64,000 nt of DNA from Lithobates sylvaticus (lineage: Eukaryota > Chordata > Amphibia > Anura > Ranidae): positions 88,694,660-88,758,659 of the forward strand of contig CM053034.1 of the NCBI GenBank assembly GCA_028564925.1. Direction: 5' to 3'. Under the pieces are notes generated by a model that ran no database searches, had not been told where the DNA came from, and was given only the letters and a program-made list of their open reading frames with translations. Position numbers and translations under genes: made by a program. Numbering within the stretch: position 1 is the stretch's first letter; the number at the start of each line of letters is the position of its first letter. Positions 35,045 through 46,399 of this stretch are shown here, piece by piece.

Positions 35045-35893
35045 CCAATACAGGGGGTCCCCGGGTTACAAACAAGATAGGGACTGTAGGTTTGTTCTTA
35101 AGTTGAATCTGTTTTGTAAGTTGGAATAGGTAAATTTTTTTTTTAAGTGTAGCTCCAGCTAAAAAATCTATTAAGTTATCACCCCTGTAACATTTGTTTT
35201 GCTGTCTGTGCCCCTGTTCAGAAGATTTCACCTCACCTTCTGTCCCAATGACAATTGGATTTTAAAAAGTTTGGGTTGTTGGGGAAACATGGACTGGTGA
35301 TAAAGCATCAGTGGAGAGACCTTTTTCCCATATTAACTCTTAAGCCCCATACACACGGTCGGACAATCCGCGGACCAGGTCGGTCGGATCCTGTCCGTCA
35401 TACTTTGTCTGATGTTGGTTTTGCGTACACACGGTCGGACAAAGTTGTCGGAAAATCCGATCATTCTGAACGTGGTGACGTTTGTTGCCTACGACGGGAC
35501 TACGTAGAGGCTAGTAGCCAATAGCTTTGGTCTTGTAATGTGATCTGAGCATGCGTAGCACTTTGTCCGGTCGGACAACCGTACACACGATCGGATTTGG
35601 TGTGATCGGACCGTGTTGTCGGCAAATCTATCCAGCAGGAGATAAGACTTTGTCCGTCGGACAATCCGACGTACACTGTCCGATGGTGCATACACACGGT
35701 CTGATTTTTCAACAACATTGTCCGATCGGACAGAATCCATGAAAAAGTCCGACCGTGTGTATGGGGCTTTACAGGAGTGAATTTCCCTTCCTAGGGGTGG
35801 ATTTCCTCTCACTTCCTGTTGTCTCCCTCCGTTTGTAAGTAGGAGTCCTTTGTAAGTTGGATGTTTGTAAGTAGGGGACCCCCTGTATTGGAT
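35045..35893. mobile_element. MITE with 18-bp CCAATACAGGGGGTCCCC inverted repeats
   Basis: CCAATACAGGGGGTCCCC at the left and GGGGACCCCCTGTATTGG at the right are perfect inverted copies. Subterminal GGGTTACAAAC and GTTTGTAAGTAGG also pair. It is interrupted near its middle by the PIF-like MITE 35350-35761. Target duplication not resolved. Confidence 0.8.
35350..35761. mobile_element. PIF/Harbinger-like MITE, innermost of the nest
   Basis: The ends are AGCCCCATACACACGGTCGGAC (from about 35343) and GTCCGACCGTGTGTATGGGGCT (to about 35768), a perfect 22-bp inverted repeat bordered by TTA on both sides. The interior is dense in CGGTCGGACAAAG and TTGTCGGAAAATCCGATC words and includes GAGCATGCGTAGCACTTTGTCC. 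It is the same subfamily as the MITE at 55105-62134. Confidence 0.85.
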
Positions 35894-36149
35894 TGTCCCC
35901 AGAAATGTAATGGAACATTTCCCCTCTAATGGGGACACTAGTTCTGGTGAGCAGGGGGTCCCCAAGAAATTCCTTTAATTTGCAGGGATTTCCTCTCACT
36001 TGCTGTTTGGCTATGGAACAGGAAGTGAAGGGAAATCTCCCCAACCGGACAAAGATGGCAAAAATAAACCTTACAGGGGTTATAACCCTCCCTTACTCTA
36101 TCCAAATATAGAAAAGAAGAAAATTTTGCCTATAGGTCTACTTCAAGTC

Positions 36150-37459
36150 ACTGAATGTTCTGAGAATTTCCATATGAATGTTATTTGTAACTCTACCAGT
36201 GATTAACCAGCTTTAGTCGCCTCTCGCTTTTTTTTTTTTTTGTAGTGCATCTTTGGAGGTGCAGTGTTGTCACCTTAGGACAGGAAGTTTATTAGGACTA
36301 CAGAACACACCCCCCTCTTCTTATCTCCATAACATAGGGAGGAAGTGCTCTTCAGTTCAGAGGTAGCTGGGAACAGTGCTAACTGATAACAGTCAGCATT
36401 GGTAGAGAGCACAGAAAACTATCAGCCGATAAGATTTCTGACAGGTTCAGCAGGTTTCCTTCTTTTTTTTTCTTTTTTTTTTTTCCACTTTTAGAACTGA
36501 TCTAACGAAACTCATTCAATGGTATATTTAACAGACCAAGGGAGCATAAGATATGTTTATTGTTAAACACTGTGGGAATTATGTCTAGCAAATAAAAAGT
36601 TAAACATTTTTTTTCTGATTAGCAACATGTTAATCGCAAAATATCTGACGCTTAAAAAGGAATTAATCCTCACTGTGGTCAAAAGGCAAATTGCCGCTCC
36701 TCCACTATTTTTATAGCATATTCAGCTGTTCAAATATATTGTGTGGGTTTGGTCTTTATTGTGTGCAAATCCTCCCTCCTAACTTTACAAAGCTTCCAAT
36801 CCTGAACTTTATGATGCAGTCAGAGAAAGTAAGACGTTAATATAGTACAGGTAGCAGTTGGAGCCTAAGGACAAATGGTAATCTGCAAATCGGAGACAAA
36901 TCCCACCCCCCCCCCCCCTAATTACAATTCAAATCTTTTACTGGTTAGATTTAATAAACTGAACTCTGATGATTTTATATGGGCTATGACTCTTTGCACA
37001 TCATTATTGCTCTTTTATATGGCATTATTCTAGCCAACTTGTGTTAGATCGGCACATACTACACTAAAACATGCTTATCGTAAAAGAGAACATTTTATAT
37101 TTCTAGTTGCGGAGAGATATGGTGCAGAAGTGTATGTGACCAACACACTGGAGGGAGATGGCCTAGAGAATCCGGGTGAGGTGGAGGCATGATTCCAAAA
37201 CACTGTAGTGCAGCAGCTCTCAAGAGACTGAAAAGTCTCTACGGCAGGGGTATTGACTTAAAATTCAGAGGATCTAATATCCTATTGGTACCCATGGTGC
37301 AATTTCGCATGTGCCAAACCGCATGTTGATGCGCTATTTTGGGAAACAAAAGGTCAAGGACTTCTTTCTCCTCCGTGTTTCTTGCGGGTAGTGCAGCCCA
37401 TTGGGCTGACCTACCCATGATGTGTGGACCTAATGCACATGCACAGATCTGAACCCATT
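36150..37459. other. Gene-free stretch, nothing recognised
   Basis: AT-rich, with T tracts at 36228-36242 and 36465-36484 and a C run at 36904-36918. No gene, RNA or element boundary supported. Confidence 0.4.
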
Positions 37460-37463
37460 CTTA

Positions 37464-38752
37464 TGTAGCACCCTGGGGTTTAGTCAAGGATGCTCCTCAC
37501 AAATTTACTTGCCAGGAGTAGTTACCCTGGTCAATGAGATCCATTGATTTCTCTCCAAGCTTGGCCTGGTTGTACTTTTCTCTTCTACAACTAGGTGGCC
37601 GGGCACTTGGCGGTACTAGATATGTGAAAGATAACTCAAGGTCAGGTTATGGGTATATGGGGTATCTCAGCCAATGGGCAGGGGATTTCTTAAATCTCTT
37701 GGCCTGCTGGGAGAGCCTATATATATTCGGGTCGCGTCAGGAGATCTATGTTCGGTGCCACCTGGACGGTTGTCTGGGTGGACGTGTGTTGTGTGCCCCG
37801 AGCTGCTAGGCTGGAGATTGTGCCTATCCCGGGGGCATCTGGCTGCTAGGCTGTGTGAGGACCTATCCAGAAGTAAGAGGGCAGCACAGGGTTGGGACTG
37901 CGGCTTGCAGTCCAAGCAGAAGTGACGGTTCTGCCGGCTGGAGAACCTGTCAGTGGTCAGAGGTAGAAGGGAAGCTGTCGCCACAAAGGGACCAACCACC
38001 TCATTACCAGGGACCACAGTGAGTAACTTAAGCAAGTACCAGAGCAGCATTCTCACCGGATGGGCACAGTGGAAAATCTGGAAACTTCAGGTGGTGATCA
38101 AGTCAGGGACCCAACCAGCGGAGGTGACGCTTGCAGAGCAGCCTTATGAGTCAAGCCAGGGACCGAACCGGTCAGCAGGGGTGAAGCTTGAGAAGTATCT
38201 GGAGTGCCAAGCTAGGGACCCAGCAGGGAAATATGGGTGGCGCTTGAGGGAGATACCACCGCAAAGACTGGAGAAGCTCAAGGAAATCAGAGTCAGAGTC
38301 AGTGAATCAGAGGGTCTAGTGAGAGACCGGGAGCTCAATGTTGAAGAAATACAAGAGGCAGTTGTAGTGAAGCTAAAGGAACTGTTCCGTTTGTGTTAGG
38401 AACTGTTAAAGACTGTTGCCATAGGAGACAGCATTCCTGCATGTGCAGATGTGGTGCCTTGCTGGGGCCTTTCCCTGCATGACTGTCCTCCCTATTGAAG
38501 TCTCAGAGTCTGCCAATTGAATCTACAACTACTTAAGGGTCTCCTGGCACTAAATGTATTTTCCCCCAAAAATACAAAAAGGACTGTTAAGAGAAATAAA
38601 ACCTCTTTACATCCAAGAAGTGTCTGGTGCCCAATAACTTTGTCCACCTTGCACCCATTATGTCTCACAACCTACCACATACAGAAGGATATCAGCTATA
38701 TTTGGCCTGGAAAGTTCTCATTAGACTGGACAAGGCCAGAAACCTTGCTACA
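37464..38752 (+). mobile_element. Solo LTR of an LTR retroelement
   Basis: Begins TGTAGCACCC and ends CCTTGCTACA, a perfect 7-bp TG...CA terminal inverted repeat (TGTAGCA/TGCTACA), bordered by the 4-bp duplication CTTA (37460-37463 and 38753-38756). A TATA-type box (CCTATATATATTCGGG near 37724) and an AATAAA near 38598 sit where a promoter and polyadenylation signal are expected. No internal coding region lies next to it, so this is a solo LTR left by recombination. Length 1,289 bp. The intact duplication suggests it is not ancient. Family (retrovirus or Gypsy type) cannot be set without a search. Confidence 0.75.
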
Positions 38753-38756
38753 CTTA

Positions 38757-39589
38757 CATCAGCGTCCTCAGTCCCCGCTGCACATTACAGTTCCCTCCCC
38801 CCTTCATATCAAGATCCCCTCTTGATGAGTTTCCCCAGGTCCCCCTTTACATCACCCCCCCCCCCCTCCACCCTTTCACAGTAGTGTTCTCACACTTCCT
38901 TGAGGGAAGGGGGAAGGAGTCCGGTGACGTCAAAGTTCCGATTAAACGTAACGTGTATGGGGGAGGAGCTACGAATTAGGTCACCCGCTGCTGCCCTATG
39001 GAACTAACACAATTGTCGGCTTTACATGCTGTTTTTGTAATCATCTTTATGTGAGTAGTTTGTGTTTGAACACAAAAATGTAATCTTATACTTATGCGGT
39101 GAGATCTTTTCTTTCTACCCATGACCTGGCGTCCTTGCTGAGATCTAAGGAGACGTGAGAGAAGTTTATGGTCCGTGTTAACCCTTTTGATACCCGCTTG
39201 CATGACCCCCTGTTTGCACAGGGGTCCATGCCATTAGGTGAGAGTGATTAGTTAGACCGGAGGTGGAGGGATTGTCACGCTACTGTGGAAAAAAAATTAC
39301 TTGCGTCAGTGCTACAGTTTGAATTTAAAACGTATTTGTGTGAACTGTGAAGTTAAGTCATGGATTGTGGAAACTAACTAGTGTCGGGTGATTGTATATA
39401 GTGTATACCATACTTACCACTGACTAATGCAGAGTTGCAATGCAAGAAGATCAGCTAAAAGTAGTTGGATCTGTATCTGCATTATAATTAATGAAAATTA
39501 GTCGATTAATCGATGAAAAAAAAAAATCCAACACGAAAATTTTAATCAGTAACGGCCCTTAAAAAAAAAAATAATAATATATAAATTTA
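38757..39589. other. Unassigned repeats, no gene seen
   Basis: CTTGAGGGAAGGGGGAAGGAG and CACGCTACTGTGG-type words suggest repeat debris. No reading frame or RNA gene supported. Confidence 0.35.
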
Positions 39590-40715
39590 TAAGCATATTT
39601 TCCTCAAATGATATATGCAGTGTATATGTTTACGAAATGATTGTATGAGATTTACGCTATTTCTCACATTTCGTCCATACTAAAGACAAAAAAAAGATAC
39701 TTCTTAGAATATTTTGAGATATGACTACCAAATGTTATGAAGATAAGACCAAGAGTGCATAGTTCAGAAATGCATTACATAAAGAATGCAGGGCTTAGAA
39801 GCATGCTACACAAAGAATGCAGGGCTAAGTAGCGCTCAGGAGCATGCTACATAAAGAATGCAGGGCTCAGCTGTGCCAAGCAATGTAGCCTTTTCAGTAG
39901 ACCTGTGCGATTAGTTTCGTACGAATCGAAAATTCGTACGAATGTCCTTTTTAAATTTGTACATTCAGGAGGATCCGAAATACGAATTGCTATGCTTCCG
40001 AATTTTGTACGAAATACGACATTTCGTTTATGAATTTCGGATCCAAATTCCGTTGCAACGGAAACGTGACTGGTGTTTTGTTGACCAATCAGAGGTTTTC
40101 TTCTGCTGCTGAGTGAGGGTTGGGAAAATGACCTTTTTTAATATGGGAGTGGAACTGGTGGAAGATTCAGAATCGGACAAAATAAGAATGTTCGTTAATT
40201 ATGATTATTCGTTATGATGAAGTTAAAAACCCAGAAAGTCAGCACAGGCATGGTGGGAGCACCTCATAATAATTCATCATAACGAACGTTCGTAATTGTT
40301 ACAAAAAGTTAACAAACCTAATGGAAATTCGTATTTCGTACGAATCCCAAATTGAATTTCAGACACGAATTAGCGGCTAATACGAAACAAAACGAATTCA
40401 TTGACAGTGCATATGTCTACTGTTCAGTGCCCAGGAATGCAGCCTCACCTGTGCCCAGCTATGCAGCCTGTTCAGTGCCCAGGAATGCAGCCTTATCTGT
40501 GAAGAGGAACGGAGAGGAGAGCCGGCCGGATCTGAGGCAGAGGGGGGATGGTCTGCCCCGGGTGCCACACACTGGGGGCTAGGTGTTAGGCCAGCGTTGC
40601 CCACTGTGTCAGCTTTAACTTGAATCTCTGGGAACACACACAAGTCCTGCCCCCTGGACCGGATCCTACCTACGATAGACAGCACATGGCATTGGACAAG
40701 TGTGCTGTTTATTTA
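39590..40715. repeat. Interspersed repeat (relative of 28170-28625) carrying a hAT MITE
   Basis: Shares long blocks with 28170-28625, including tandem units around 'aaagaatgcagggct' (39777-39875) and AGTGCCCAGGAATGCAGCC units (40427-40490). It is split by 39898-40419 and truncated on the right by the DIRS element. Confidence 0.65.
39898..40419. mobile_element. hAT-like fold-back MITE (TAGACCTGTGC ends)
   Basis: The ends TAGACCTGTGCGA and GACAGTGCATATGTCTA are inverted. Flanks CTTTTCAG (39890-39897) and CTGTTCAG (40420-40427) are an 8-bp duplication with one difference. The interior is dense in TTCGTACGAA words pointing both ways (TTTCGTACGAATCGAAAATT and its mirrors), so single strands would fold extensively. 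Non-coding. Confidence 0.8.
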
Positions 40716-41549
40716 TTTTTTCCCTAATCGTCTTTCAGGACAGCACCTGAGAGAGTGACTCCTCCCTTTGTCCACAGGAAACACCTCTTCCACCAAACTT
40801 TAAAAGGAGGCTCCTTCCCACATATGGTCAGTTTTTGTGTTTCCTCCGGAGGGAACACTTCGTGGGAGACAGGGCTCTTAGGTGCTATCCTGAGGGCCTA
40901 GGATCCTACTCCACCATTTTTTCTTACCTCAGGGGAGCTGTCCCTCCCATTCCACAGCGATGCTACGGTGCTGTTGGCTGGGCTCCTTCTCCTCCTTCAT
41001 GGTGCTCACTGGAGCTAGACTGCTGTGGGTTCTGCCCCTGGGTGGCGGTGTACAGCAGCAATGGCCGGCTTGTTTTTGAAATGTATGCCGGTCCACTTGC
41101 TGCTGTTTGAAAACGCCGCCGCCATCTTGGGGGTGGCATGCTGTGCTCCATCCGCCGGAAGTGAGGCGTCCGGAAGGGGCGGGGCCTACGGAGCAGGCGC
41201 GCGGCGTCATTTCCGCCGGAAGTCGCAGGAGGAGAAGGGAGGGACGGGGCTGGTGCTTATTTAGCTGGTTCTATTGGAGGCGCTATTGGAGTCCGGAACC
41301 GGCGTTTTAGCCACGAGTTATCGCAAGCGCCTCATCAATGGAGTCGGCAGCAGCGAGTGGGACAGGCACAAGCACCAGCAAGGCCCAGGTAAGGGACAGT
41401 ATTTGCTGTCCTCCCTTACCTTAAGGTCTCTCTCCCCTACCCCCCCCCCCCCCCCCCCCCGGTGGCAGGGGCCTGTCTGGGCACATGAAGCAGTTGCTTT
41501 ATCCTTCATTGTGCACCTGTGGTGAGCCTTTCAATAGGGATGGGTTGTC

Positions 41550-42720
41550 TCACGGGTTTGGGTTTTTTCTTCTTTTTCTTATGGCAGGCCAAGAGCTCTG
41601 ATCCAGTGAAAAGGAAATGCCCCTCATGTAAAGCTAAACTACCAGAGGGATGGAAGAAGACCTTATGTCAGGTCTGCATAGATGCACTAGTGAAAGAAGA
41701 AGCTTCCTCCGCTTGCAGCGATCTGATCGCATCAGTCAAAAAGGAGCTTGATGCGACTATACAGTCTTTCCGCTCTTCACTAGTGAGCCCATCCCTGAGT
41801 CAACCCTCTGCCTCACAATCCTCCCTAGGCTCACCTGTGATCCCGTCGGTAGAGAATGAGTTATCTCTCACCCAAGAGGGACTTTCCCCCACCCAGTCTA
41901 GAGGAGAATCTGAGGGGGATGAAGAAGGTGAGGAATTCCCTTCTAAATTTAAATTGTCTTTGGAACAGGTGGATGGCCTGTTGAAGGCAATTTGTACTAC
42001 CTTTAGGGTTAGAGGAGGAGAAAAAAGAGTTGTCCCTGCATGACAAAATGTACGCAGGACTCAGCGAACCTAAGAGTCGCAGTTTCCCAGTGCACCCAGT
42101 CATATCTGAGGCTATTAAAAAGGAGTGGGCAGAGCCAGAAAGGAAGCCTTTTTTCCCTAAAAACTTAAAAAGGCGTTTTCCTTTCGATGAAAACCCGGCA
42201 GAAGTCTGGAATAAGAATCCAAAACTTGATGCCGCCTTCTCCCAGGTCTCAAGATCGACTGACCTAGCATTCGAAGACATGGGAGTATTAAAAGACCCCA
42301 TGGACAAGAGGTTGGACTTGCAGCTAAAAAGAGCTTGGCAATCCATTATGGGAAACCTAAAACCTGCTATGGCGACTACGGTCGTTTCCAGAAATATGGA
42401 GTTCTGGTTAAACCAACTTAAAGCCCATATTGCAGCAGACTCCCCAAAACAAGAAATTTTGGAATCTTTCTCTACCCTCTCAACTGCAGTAGCATACATA
42501 TCTGATGCCTCAGCTGAGTCTATTAAAATGACAGCCAGATCTGCAGCCCTGGCTAACTCAGCCCGAAGGGCTTTATGGTTAAAAACCTGGCCAGGAGACG
42601 CGGCTTCCAAGAACAAACTCTGTGGAATCCCGTTTCAGGGTGACTTACTGTTTGGCCCTGACTTGGACGCTGTGTTAGATAGGACAGCGGACAAAAAGAA
42701 GTCTTTTCCAATCTAAAAGA
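41550..42720 (+). pseudogene. DIRS gag-like region
   Basis: Approximate span. The N-terminal part is cysteine-bearing (CPSCKAKLPEGWKKTLCQVC, a zinc-binding-type pattern), followed by a Ser-rich linker and a helical region with MDKRLDLQLKRAW and SARRALWLKTWPGDAASKNK, which is also recognisable in the minus-strand DIRS fossil (RRALWLRPWIADPTSKQAW). This region is the putative nucleic-acid-binding structural protein of DIRS elements. Confidence 0.7.
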
Positions 42721-42819
42721 AAAAACAACCAGCCAAAAAGTTTTTTCGTCCCCCCCGGGCTCAGGAAAGCAGACCCCAGGAGAAAAGGAGGAACTGGACG
42801 TCGCAGAAAGGTAAGGGAA

Positions 42820-44400
42820 AGGGAAATGTCCTTTTCCATCCTCCTGCGACCTCCGGAAAGACCCAATGACTTGGGCCTCCCAGTAGGGGGAAGACTTCAG
42901 AGTTTTCTCCCTCCTTGGGCCAGCATGACAGAAAATCGATATATTTTAGACATGCTGTCCCAGGGTTACAAAATAGAGTTTTTAGCACCCCCGCCAGAAA
43001 AATTCTATGTGACAAACCTATCGAGGGACGTCACAAAGGCCCTAGCCATGAAGAACCTGTTAAAGGATCTGAGATACCAGAGGGTCATTGTTTCGGTACC
43101 CCCGGAAGAACGGGGCAGGGGGTTCTACTCTCACATTTTTTTGATAAAAAAGCCATCAGGGAGCTACAGGTTAATCCTCAACCTAAAACCCCTGAACAGA
43201 TTGGTCCATTACAAGAAATTTTGCATGGATTCAATTTCCTGTCAGGAACATGCTGACAAAAGGGTGCTTCATGGCATCTATAGACTTAAAAGATGCTTAC
43301 CTGCACATTCCCATAGCTCCGCAGTCTCAAAAGTTCTTGAGATTCGCAGTGAATATGGGCAAAGAGATTGTACACCTGCAGTTCAGGGCCCTTCCCTTCG
43401 GCCTTTCGTCAGCCCCTCGTATCTTTACGAAGGTAATGGCGGAGGCTCTCGCCCCTCTTCGTCTTCAGGGGGTTGCGGTAATCCCGTACCTAGACGACCT
43501 CCTCTTCTTTGCCCCCTCCAGGGAGAGGTTGCAGGAGGATCTGGCCGGGGCTCGCGGTCACTTGGAGGCTCTGGGGTGGCTAGTAAACGTCCCAAAATCA
43601 AACCTCAATCCAACCCAGAAGATACTCTTTCTGGGGTTCCAGATAGACTCAGTGGAACAAAGGATTTTTCTCCCAGAGGAGAAAAAGGTCAGGATTCAGA
43701 GGGCGGTTTCAGCTCTTCAAACGAACCAGTTGGTTTCGGTGAGAAGAATCATGTCAGTTTTTGGGGACCTTGACTTCTTCGATGCCTGCCATCCAGTGGG
43801 CAAGGAGGCATTTCAGGCCCCTCCAGAGGTTCCTCTTAGGAACGTGGGATCACAGGTCAGAGAGCCTCGACACCAGGGTAAGAGTTCCTCCCAGGGTCAG
43901 ACGCTCGCTGTGGTGGTGGAGAGGTCAGGAAGTTTTACAGAAAGGCCTTCTTTGGTCCTTCCCAACAGAAAAGGTGGTCACAACGGACGCCAGTATGTGG
44001 GGATGGGGGGCACACATGGGTCAGGACTTGGCACAGGGGACATGGTCTCAGGACGAATCCAGAAGATCGTCAATTTGGAGAGAATTAAAAGCAGTCGCTG
44101 CAGCTTTAGCTGCCTTCTCCCCATACCTCCTAGGGTGCCATGTCAGGATACTGTCAGACAACGCCACTACAGTAGCCTACTTAAACAATCAGGGAGGCAC
44201 AAGGAGCAAGTCCTTGTATCTTCTTTCGGCAGAGATTATGGATTGGGCAGAAACCAGTCTTCTGTCTCTATCCGCTGTCCACCTAAAAGGCACGTTGAAC
44301 CAGGTGGCAGATTATCTAAGCCGACAGACAGTGCAGGAAGCAGAGTGGAGCCTAAACACAGAGGTGTTCACTCTAATCTCCAGTATCTGGGGCCTTCCGC
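42820..44400 (+). pseudogene. DIRS reverse transcriptase and RNase H region
   Basis: Approximate span. Reverse transcriptase signatures in order are SIDLKDAYLHIPIAPQS, LPFGLSSAPRIFTKVMAEAL, VIPYLDDLLFFAPS (the YxDD-type active site) and LGWLVNVPKSNLNPTQKILFLG. Downstream RNase H signatures include VVTTDASMWGWGAH, RELKAVAAAL and ILSDNATTVAYLNNQGG. Together they copy the element's RNA into DNA and remove the RNA strand. The family places the RNase H and further downstream domains in partly overlapping frames. Confidence 0.85.
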
Positions 44401-44699
44401 AGGTGGACCTGTTCGCCTCAAGAAGGAACACCCAGCTTCCTCAATTTTTTTCCCTCGAGAGAAACGACGGTTCTCAAGGGACAGACGCCTTAGCACAGCA
44501 GTGGAATTTTCAACTGGGGTACGCTTTTCCCCCCTTTCAGCTAATTCCACTGGTGCTGAGGAAAATGCAAAAAGAGGGTGTTTCAGTAATCCTGATAACC
44601 CCGTTTTGGCCAAAAAGGGCTTGGTTTTCTCTGATCCTACAGTTGGCAGTCAAACCAGGTTGGCACCTCCCGCTGAGACCAGATTTGTTAACTCAGGGG

Positions 44700-45775
44700 C
44701 CAGTGCATCATCCAGATGTAAGCAGGCTAAAACTCACTGCTTGGTATCTGAGGAGCAATTGCTAAGAAGCAAAGGCTTTTCGGAAAGACTAATTTCCACT
44801 TTGCTCTCCAGTAGAAAGAAAGTAACCAGGGCCATTTATGGCAAGGTTTGGAAGGTCTACGCGTCCTTTTGTCATGCAGAACATAGAGAGGTAAAAAACC
44901 TAGTCTCAGTTCTGGAATTTCTGCAAAAAGGGGCAGATAGAGGGCTCGCCGTCAGCACTCTTAAAGTGCAGGTGTCAGCTTTAGGGGTCTATCTAGAAAG
45001 ATCACTATCCTCAGTACCCTTAATCACAAGATTTTTCAAAGCGCTCTCCAGGGCTAGACCGGTCCCAGTAAGATCTTTTCCCTCATGGGACCTCTCCGTA
45101 GTCTTGCAGGCCCTTACTAAAGAGCCTTTTGAGCCCCTGCAGAGCATTTCCCTTAAGAACTTAACCCTTAAAACAATTTTTCTTGTAGCAATCACTTCAG
45201 CCAGAAGGATTAGCGAACTGCACGCTCTTTCAGTAAAAGAGCCCTTCCTATCAGTTTTTTCAGACAGAATTGTCCTTAAAGTAGATCCGGGGTTTTTGCC
45301 GAAGGTAGCGAGCTCCCATAACAGATCCCAGGAGATTACTCTCCCAACTTTCTGTTCTAACCCGAAGGGCAATAAGGAAGAGCAGTTTCACAACCTGGAC
45401 GTAAGACGTACCTTGTTGCATTATTTAGAAGTTACAGGGGGCTTTAGAGTTTCAGACTCTTTATTTGTTCTCTTTTCTGGAAATAAAAAAGGCAAGCAGG
45501 CATCCAAGGCTTCCTTAGCTAGATGGATCAAGACAGCTATTTCTACTGCTTACAATGAGTCGGGTCAATCCCCCCCTAAGGGGGTTAGGGCTCATTCAAC
45601 TAGGGCTCAGGCCACTACATGGGCAGAAAGAGCTGGTGCCACTCCAGATCAGATCTGTAAGGCGGCTACGTGGTCAAGTATGTCTACATTTGTCCGTCAT
45701 TACAGGCTGGACCTCCTGTCAGCAGGAGACCAGGCTTTTGGCAGAAAGGTTCTGCAGGCTGTGGTCCCTCCCTAA
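44700..45775 (+). pseudogene. DIRS tyrosine recombinase region
   Basis: Approximate span. The catalytic pattern of tyrosine recombinases is visible: arginine in ITSARRISELHAL, HxxR in RAHSTRAQATTWA and tyrosine in TFVRHYRLDLL. In DIRS elements this enzyme replaces the integrase of LTR elements and joins the circular DNA form to the chromosome without duplicating the target. The open region ends just before the internal complementary region. Confidence 0.85.
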
Positions 45776-45795
45776 GGGGGTAAGTCTCTATTATC

Positions 45796-46118
45796 CTCTC
45801 AGGTGCTGTCCTGAAAGACGATTAGGGAAAAATCAAGTTAGACTTACCGGTAACTTGTTTTCCAAGAGTCTTTCAGGACAGCAGCATCCCGCCCTAATGT
45901 GTTTTACATATATATACTGTGACTAACCATATCTCGATTATGTGTTCCAGTTTGGGGCCGGAGGTTCTCTACTACAACTGACCATATGTGGGAAGGAGCC
46001 TCCTTTTAAAGTTTGGTGGAAGAGGTGTTTCCTGTGGACAAAGGGAGGAGTCACTCTCTCAGGTGCTGTCCTGAAAGACTCTTGGAAAACAAGTTACCGG
46101 TAAGTCTAACTTGATTTT
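45796..46118. repeat. DIRS internal complementary region and right terminal repeat
   Basis: 45796-45833 (ending CGATTAGGGAAAAA) is complementary to the outer left end at 40716-40753. 45831-45888 (GTTAGACTTACCGGTAACTT inside) is complementary to the outer right end near 46065-46118. 45978-46077 mirrors 40732-40831. Confidence 0.9.
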
Positions 46119-46124
46119 TTTTTT

Positions 46125-46397
46125 ATCAGGAAGACCCGATTTGGCCAGGGAATCTTGGGACTCCCTGGCCAATCGTGTCTCAATCAGGACACACTTCCTA
46201 TTCGGCCTAGAGAAAAAGCAATGGGCCGGCTCTTCCTTCCCCCTGCCTCCTAAGGTGGGAGTTTTCAGCGATTCCCGCCCGCTGTCCATCTCCTGCGGAT
46301 GGGGTGCTTGCGGCAACCACTACCTTCCTGTCCGTCTCCCCCTGCCGTTAGTTTGCCGACCCCCCCCCCCCCAAATATTTAGCACCAGCCGCCACTG
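46125..46397. mobile_element. Right part of a hAT-like repeat, ending GCCGCCACTG
   Basis: Ends AGCACCAGCCGCCACTG, the mirror of a CAGTGGCGGCTGGTGCT terminus, after a C14 run. The inverted pair CCAGGGAATCTTGGGACTCCCTGG lies at 46146-46169. The left terminus was not found in the window. Confidence 0.5.
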
Positions 46398-46399
46398 AG

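Larger units (their letters stand above)
34886..36148. mobile_element. Outermost MITE of a three-level nest
   Basis: The left end TTAAAGTATAACTAAAGGCAAAACC is the same type as 51062 (TTAAAGTAGAATTATAGGCAAAA), and the right end AAATTTTGCCTATAGGTCTACTTC is its mirror. CAGTTTTGGATAG.GGGAGATGGATTAGAACACC inside is shared with the inverted end of the 51062-51469 copy. The body is cut by the element 35045-35893. Confidence 0.7.
40716..46120 (+). mobile_element. DIRS-order retrotransposon, nearly whole
   Basis: About 5.4 kb. It has inverted terminal repeats (40732-40831 against 45978-46077, 100 bp, no mismatch seen), unique outer extensions on each side, and an internal complementary region (about 45796-45888) whose two halves pair with the two outer ends. 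This is the textbook DIRS layout, used to restore the ends through a circular intermediate. Parts in order: gag-like, reverse transcriptase with RNase H, tyrosine recombinase. Overlapping frames are normal for this order. It looks almost complete, with only about two or three breaks, and matching terminal repeats suggest a young insertion. As expected for tyrosine-recombinase elements, no target duplication is seen. It lies inside an older repeat. Confidence 0.92.

Noticed and set aside
37953-38399. 148-residue open frame
   Set aside because: It lies wholly inside the solo LTR and shows no recognisable domain.
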